DNA of 11,214 nucleotides, from positions 1 to 11,214 of the forward strand of contig JACQEW010000114.1 in NCBI GenBank assembly GCA_016200365.1, in the 5' to 3' direction. This stretch comes from Nitrospinota bacterium (GTDB taxonomy: Bacteria > Nitrospinota > Nitrospinia > UBA9942). The notes beneath the pieces are model-generated. The model had not been told where the DNA came from. It was given only the letters and a program-made list of their open reading frames with translations, and did not search any database. Made by a program: the position numbers and the translations under genes. Below are positions 7,361 through 11,214 of this stretch, in pieces; position 1 is the first letter of the stretch, and every line of letters begins with the position of its first letter.

Positions 7361-7453
7361 TTGAGGAAGATCTTGTCTTCTACAGCTAACCCTTTTGTTG
7401 TTGTCTGCCTTATAAATTTATTCCATAAAGGAGGAGAGAAATGTTTTTTTTGA
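7361..7453 (+). CDS. Possible leader peptide overlapping the oxidase start
   Basis: A TTG-start frame of 30 codons preceded at 8 bases by a strong GAGGAGG (7346-7352). It encodes a short peptide with a hydrophobic middle (PFVVVCLINLF), ends with TGA at 7451-7453, and overlaps the oxidase ATG (7441) in another frame. The oxidase Shine-Dalgarno (AAGGAGGAG, 7428-7436) lies inside it. It could couple or attenuate oxidase translation, or be chance. The rare start codon and lack of known homologues keep confidence low. Confidence 0.25.
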   Translation: MRKILSSTANPFVVVCLINLFHKGGEKCFF

Positions 7454-9372
7454 AAAAAAGTTTCAGCCGTAAGGTTTCTCTGCTGTTTTTTTCATGCTTC
7501 ATTTTTACCTTTATCCTTCCTTTCATAAGCTTATCCCTCTTACCGTCCTCACCATCTCTAAATGTTGCCATTGCTTCTGAATCGCCTGCCGCAGGATCAG
7601 TGCCTTCAGGGGAGGCTGGTGTGCCCGTTGAGGGCAAAACCAAAGTAAAAGCAGAGGAAGGGAAAAAGCCTGCCCAGGGCAAAGTCGAAGGAGAAGAGGC
7701 AAAGAAGTCTGCCTATATGGCTGCACCAAAACTGAAGGTGGAGGATTATCCGATTGTTAAAGGTTTTAACAGCCGTATAGCTGTATGGATAGTATCGCAG
7801 TTGCATCTCTTCTTTGGTGCATTTGTTCTTGCCGTTCCTATATTTGTTCTTGTCATAGAGGGTATAGGTCTTTCGACTAAGGACGAGAGATATGACCACA
7901 TGGCACATGAGTTTATTAAGGTCAGTATGACAGCATTCTCAATCACAGCCTCACTTGGAGGATTACTGGCATTCATGTTTGTTTCTTTCTATCCTGACTT
8001 CTTTAAATACATGGCAGGTATATTTGGAAAGACAATGATTATTTATGCCATCCTTTTCTTCGGCGAGAGTTTCTGTCTTTATATATATTACTACGGCTGG
8101 GATAGGATGAATGAGGGCTTCAGCAAATGGGTGCATCTTACAATGGGGCTTATGCTGAATGTCTTCGGTATGACCTTGATGGTTCTCTCAAATGCATGGG
8201 TTTCATTTATGATGGCACCATCAGGTATTGATGATGCCGGAGTGTTTAGTGGGAATATCTGGGCGGCAATAAGAGGTCCTCTGTGGAATCCTATAAACCT
8301 GCATCGTTTTATTGCAAATATCGCATTTGGCGGTTCTATAGTTGGCGCTTATGCGGCATATAAGTTTTTGAGCGCTAAGTCTGATGAGGAAAAGGCTCAT
8401 TATGACTGGATGGGATATACGGCAAATTTTATCGCCATATTTGGGTTTCTGCCCCTCCCTTTTGCAGGTTACTGGCTCATGAAGGAGATGTATTCCTATA
8501 GCCAGCAGATGGGTATAACTGCAATGGGTGGTGCATTTGCATGGCTCTTTATAATTCAGGCGGTTTTAATAGGGGCGCTCTTCCTCGGTGCAAACTATTA
8601 TTTGTGGTGCGGTATGGGCAGGATAAAGGGATCCGAGAGATATACACCTGCAATTAAATATCTTATTGTGGTTATAGTAGTATGTTTCCTTGTATGGTTT
8701 ACACCTCATACACTCATAATGACATCAAAAGAGGTTACACAGGTGGGGGGGACACACCATCCTGTATTAGGGTATTTGGGTGTTATGTCTGCAAAGAATA
8801 CTGCAGTTAATATATTGATAGTCTCCACTTTCTTAAGCTTCATGCTTTACCGCAGGAGCAATAAGATAGCCACGGTGTCATGGGCAGGTGTCGGCAATGC
8901 ACTTCAGGTAGCACTTTTTACAGCCGGTGCCATAAATATTGTCTCCCTTGGGGTATATGGCTATTATATACCAGCAAATATAAGGATAGGTTTGTCAATC
9001 CCACAGGTTATGACAACATTGACTATAATTATAGTCAGTTCTGTGTTAGATGGTTTTATGTATAAAGGCGCAAAATCAACAGGACCTATTGAGTGGGGTA
9101 AAATGGCTCCGCGTTCTCAGTATGCCCTCTTTCTGCTGGCAGTATCATTTACATGGCTGATGGGTTTGATGGGTTATGTCCGCTCAGCTCTCAGACAGCA
9201 CTGGCATGTATATACTGTATTAAGAGATAACTCAGTGGATGCTTATACACCAACACTTGGATATGCAGCAGGCATTATAACGATAACAGTTTATATATTT
9301 ATTGCACTTGTTATGTTTGCGTTCTGGATTGCAAATTTCAGTGCGAAAAAACATTCTGAGGCTTCACATTAG
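7441..9372 (+). CDS. Cytochrome bd-like terminal oxidase, 14 membrane helices
   Basis: A 643-residue membrane protein. A hydrophobic N-terminal segment (about residues 10-35) is followed by an Ala/Glu/Lys/Pro-rich linker (about 45-100) and 13 further helices. The first half aligns by eye with CydA: H122 in SQLHLFFGAFVL matches the helix I heme ligand, IFG...FFGES (E209) followed by YYYGWDRM matches the helix III block, and H288 in NLHRFIANIAFGG matches CydA His186. The GRQPW Q-loop of quinol-oxidising CydA is absent, and the positions of CydA Glu99 and Met393 appear changed. Additional histidines H423, H439, H440, H587 and H589 lie in the second half. Length and helix count fit the bd-like oxidases described in Nitrospira, proposed to reduce oxygen with electrons from cytochrome c. 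Two cytochrome c genes follow and no cydB is seen. O2 reduction is inferred, not shown. Start ATG 7441 has AAGGAGGAG upstream. Confidence 0.8.
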   Translation: MFFLKKSFSRKVSLLFFSCFIFTFILPFISLSLLPSSPSLNVAIASESPAAGSVPSGEAGVPVEGKTKVKAEEGKKPAQGKVEGEEAKKSAYMAAPKLKVEDYPIVKGFNSRIAVWIVSQLHLFFGAFVLAVPIFVLVIEGIGLSTKDERYDHMAHEFIKVSMTAFSITASLGGLLAFMFVSFYPDFFKYMAGIFGKTMIIYAILFFGESFCLYIYYYGWDRMNEGFSKWVHLTMGLMLNVFGMTLMVLSNAWVSFMMAPSGIDDAGVFSGNIWAAIRGPLWNPINLHRFIANIAFGGSIVGAYAAYKFLSAKSDEEKAHYDWMGYTANFIAIFGFLPLPFAGYWLMKEMYSYSQQMGITAMGGAFAWLFIIQAVLIGALFLGANYYLWCGMGRIKGSERYTPAIKYLIVVIVVCFLVWFTPHTLIMTSKEVTQVGGTHHPVLGYLGVMSAKNTAVNILIVSTFLSFMLYRRSNKIATVSWAGVGNALQVALFTAGAINIVSLGVYGYYIPANIRIGLSIPQVMTTLTIIIVSSVLDGFMYKGAKSTGPIEWGKMAPRSQYALFLLAVSFTWLMGLMGYVRSALRQHWHVYTVLRDNSVDAYTPTLGYAAGIITITVYIFIALVMFAFWIANFSAKKHSEASH

Positions 9373-9431
9373 TAAAGTTTATATAAAAGGATTAATTTAC
9401 AAATATCTTACATTATAAAGGAGGGGGGCAA

Positions 9432-10292
9432 ATGAAAGTTTTTATCCGTATCGTAATCTTTAGTGTTCTAATATCAATGGCATACTGGGGGTTCTCAAAC
9501 TATGGCATCCCTCAGATTATCCCCGAGCCGCCACCGGTTGAGGAGCAGATAAGTGGCTCCATGACAGTGGACCAGTATATAGCTCTTGGCGGAAAAATAT
9601 TTAACGGAAAAGGGACATGCACACTTTGCCACAATCCTGTAGGCGGAAGGGCACCTCTTCTTATTGAAAGCGGTAAAGATGGCGCACCGATAGGTGCAAG
9701 GGCAGCAGATAGATTAAAAGACCCCCAATATAAGGGTAAGGCAAAGACAGCAGAAGAGTATATACACGAGTCAATGGTAGAGCCATCGGCATTTGTTATA
9801 GCGGGCTATGGTAAGCCGGGAACAAATGATTCCGAGAGCCCCATGCCGAATGTGAGCAAAGGTTCTATTGGGCTTAATGAGGCAGAGATAGGGGCGGTAA
9901 TAGCATATCTTCAGAAATCAGCAGGTGTTCAGGTTACAGTGAAATTACCGACAGGTCCTGCACCAATAGCAGCAGCAGCACCGGCAGAGCCTCAGAGTGC
10001 AAAGACACCTGAAGAGGCAATTGCCAAACATGGATGCACAACATGCCACAAAATTCCAGGGATTGAAGAGGCAGGTGATGTAGGTCCTGACCTTACAGGC
10101 TTGTCAAAGAGGGCAGGAAAGACTGTAAAGGGACTTATTCCAGAGCAGTATATAATGCAGTCCATACTTACACCCGATGCATATACAGTAAAGGGTTTTG
10201 AGCCTGGCACAATGCCGGCAGATTTGGGTGAGAAGATGACAGTAAAGGAACTGGATATGATAATTAAATATTTATTGGAGAAAAAAGGATAA
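9432..10292 (+). CDS. Membrane-anchored diheme cytochrome c
   Basis: A 286-residue protein with an uncleaved-looking N-terminal helix (VFIRIVIFSVLISMAYWGF) and a periplasmic body holding two class I-type cytochrome domains. Heme sites are CTLCH (C63, C66, H67) and CTTCH (C202, C205, H206). Possible Met ligands lie in SPMPNVS and GTMPADLG, near the end of each domain. An Ala/Pro-rich linker (PTGPAPIAAAAPAEP) separates the domains. Start ATG 9432 follows AAGGAGGGG, 59 bases after the oxidase stop. The position directly after the bd-like oxidase suggests it is the oxidase's electron-donating subunit or a carrier between the molybdoenzyme and the oxidase. Confidence 0.9.
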   Translation: MKVFIRIVIFSVLISMAYWGFSNYGIPQIIPEPPPVEEQISGSMTVDQYIALGGKIFNGKGTCTLCHNPVGGRAPLLIESGKDGAPIGARAADRLKDPQYKGKAKTAEEYIHESMVEPSAFVIAGYGKPGTNDSESPMPNVSKGSIGLNEAEIGAVIAYLQKSAGVQVTVKLPTGPAPIAAAAPAEPQSAKTPEEAIAKHGCTTCHKIPGIEEAGDVGPDLTGLSKRAGKTVKGLIPEQYIMQSILTPDAYTVKGFEPGTMPADLGEKMTVKELDMIIKYLLEKKG

Positions 10293-10321
10293 CAAAAGCA
10301 GGGGTTAGGGATTAAAGGAAG

Positions 10322-10392
10322 CGTATAGCGGTTAGCGATTAGGGGTTAGTTACTAAACGCTATCCGCTATCCGCTATCCGCTAAACGCTAAT
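10322..10392. repeat. Heptamer tandem array CGCTATC with inverted partner
   Basis: The right half has five tandem 7-mers: CGCTATC three times (10358-10378), then CGCTAAA and CGCTAAT (10379-10392). The left half carries the reverse-complement motif TAGCGGTTAGCG (10326-10337), which pairs with 10358-10369 with one mismatch, so a long hairpin with alternative registers can form. Copies of GGGGTTAG (10301-10308 and 10342-10349) flank and interleave. It fills the spacer between the two oxidase-linked cytochrome genes and ends just before the ribosome binding site of the second. Confidence 0.8.
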
Positions 10393-10410
10393 TATTAAGG
10401 GAGGTTGATA

Positions 10411-11175
10411 ATGAAAAAATTGATTCAGGCAGTAGTTTTAGTTCTGGTTTTTTATTTAATCTTAAAAATTGGTATTCCTGCATTGGGTTCATTCCTTCAT
10501 CATGGGACATGGCCTGTAGTGCCGACAAATCTCATGTGGATATATGTATTTTTTATAATAACAGGTGTCCTTTTATATCTGACATTTAATGAAGAGTCTG
10601 CAAAGGAGCTTGGTAAGCCAATAAAAGAGGTCTATGGAAATCCTGAAAAAGGTGGATTAAGAATAATTGTTATTGCAGTCATTGCACTTTTTGGCGGATA
10701 TATTACCTATCAAAATGTAAAACCAAGTTTTGAAGCGCCTGTGGAATTACGCTCTATCCATCCTGCACCACCTTCATCAGTGGAGATGTGGGGAAAGCCA
10801 TATAACCTGCTGACTCTGACAAACCCATTCAGGGCAGATAAGGCAAATTTTGAGAAGAATGTGAGAGAAGGCGGAATTGTGTATTTCAAAAACTGTTTTT
10901 ACTGTCATGGTGATAAATTAGATGGAAAGGGTCATTACTACAGCGGATTGTCCCCACTTCCTGCAAATTTTGTTGATGTTGGGACAATAGCACAGCTTCA
11001 GGAATCATTCCTCTTCTGGAGAATTGGAACCGGTGGTCCCGGTCTTCCAAAAGAGGGTGCGCCGTGGCGTTCTGCAATGCCAATATGGCAGCATTTCTTG
11101 AGCGAGGAAGAGATATGGAAGGTAATCCTCTTTCTTTATGATTATACAGGGCATTCACCGAGGACATTTGAGTAA
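10411..11175 (+). CDS. Monoheme cytochrome c with three N-terminal membrane helices
   Basis: A 254-residue protein. Three hydrophobic segments come first: AVVLVLVFYLILKIGIPAL, LMWIYVFFIITGVLLYLTF and IIVIAVIALFGGYITY. A periplasmic cytochrome domain then carries CFYCH (C162, C165, H166) and a likely Met ligand, M223 in SAMPIW. The domain resembles the secreted cytochrome at 4100-4609 in its C-terminal half (WRIGTGGPG, SAMP-x-W, EEEIWKVILFLY). ATG 10411 is preferred over the in-frame TTG at 10405 because AAGGGAGG (10397-10404) is correctly spaced for it. Grouping with the bd-like oxidase and the diheme cytochrome suggests a membrane-bound subunit or docking cytochrome of that oxidase. Confidence 0.88.
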   Translation: MKKLIQAVVLVLVFYLILKIGIPALGSFLHHGTWPVVPTNLMWIYVFFIITGVLLYLTFNEESAKELGKPIKEVYGNPEKGGLRIIVIAVIALFGGYITYQNVKPSFEAPVELRSIHPAPPSSVEMWGKPYNLLTLTNPFRADKANFEKNVREGGIVYFKNCFYCHGDKLDGKGHYYSGLSPLPANFVDVGTIAQLQESFLFWRIGTGGPGLPKEGAPWRSAMPIWQHFLSEEEIWKVILFLYDYTGHSPRTFE

Positions 11176-11184
11176 TACAGTAAT

Positions 11185-11214
11185 CAGTAGGCAATAGGCA
11201 GTAGGCAATAGGCA
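11185..11214. repeat. 14-base tandem repeat running off the window
   Basis: CAGTAGGCAATAGG occurs twice in tandem (11185-11198 and 11199-11212), followed by the first two bases of what may be a third copy at the window edge. It starts 10 bases after the last cytochrome stop, so this intergenic spacer again holds a repeat family different from the others. Its full length is not visible. Confidence 0.75.

Noticed and set aside
8880..9065. Open frame of 61 codons in another + frame within the oxidase gene
   Set aside because: It lies wholly inside a well-supported membrane protein gene, with no ribosome binding site or recognisable product.
7441..9372. NO dismutase, qNOR or heme-copper oxidase subunit I
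   Set aside because: The CydA-like helix I His, GWDRM block and helix V His align with bd-type proteins, and the typical HPEVY-type heme-copper signature is not present.
10358..10392. CRISPR-like tandem units
   Set aside because: The units are only 7 bases with no spacers and no cas genes; this is a simple tandem array.

Overview
The window holds one respiratory gene neighbourhood with all genes on the + strand. It encodes a periplasmic, nitrite-oxidoreductase-like molybdoenzyme with its maturation chaperone, three c-type cytochromes, an outer-membrane porin and a cytochrome bd-like membrane oxidase. This combination, the strong AGGAGG-type ribosome binding sites and the moderate-to-low GC point to an uncultured chemolithotroph or versatile respirer of the Nitrospirota kind. 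The taxonomic assignment is inference from gene content; there is no rRNA or marker gene here.

Region 1 (1-5720) is the molybdoenzyme block. The reading frame at the left edge is open through base 1, so the catalytic alpha subunit is cut by the window and only its C-terminal 683 residues are present. It is followed by the four-cluster Fe-S beta subunit (2155-3366), a TorD/NarJ-type chaperone that overlaps it by 4 bases (3363-4001), a secreted monoheme cytochrome c (4100-4609), an ethylbenzene-dehydrogenase-type heme b gamma subunit (4677-5525) and a small unknown protein (5535-5720). Region 2 (5721-7440) holds a 170-bp inverted-repeat spacer, a DcaP-like porin (6000-7241) and a spacer with a good sigma70-like promoter (TTGACA-N17-TATCTT at 7279-7307). 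Region 3 (7441-11175) is an oxidase block: a 14-helix cytochrome bd-like protein, a membrane-anchored diheme cytochrome c and a three-helix membrane-anchored monoheme cytochrome c.

The simplest model is that the periplasmic molybdoenzyme oxidises a high-potential substrate. Nitrite is the best guess from family likeness; (per)chlorate, selenate or nitrate chemistry in a related type II enzyme cannot be excluded. Electrons would then pass through the Fe-S clusters and heme b of the gamma subunit to soluble and anchored cytochromes c and on to the bd-like oxidase. No quinol-oxidising NarI-type subunit and no CydB are seen in the window.

The intergenic spacers are unusual. Almost every one carries its own family of inverted or tandem repeats. 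Two of them (2059-2135 and 4004-4076) have the same three-stem layout and share a nearly identical 3' end that includes the Shine-Dalgarno sequence of the following gene. GC content falls from roughly 52-58% in sampled 60-base lines of the alpha subunit gene to 33-38% in lines of the oxidase gene.
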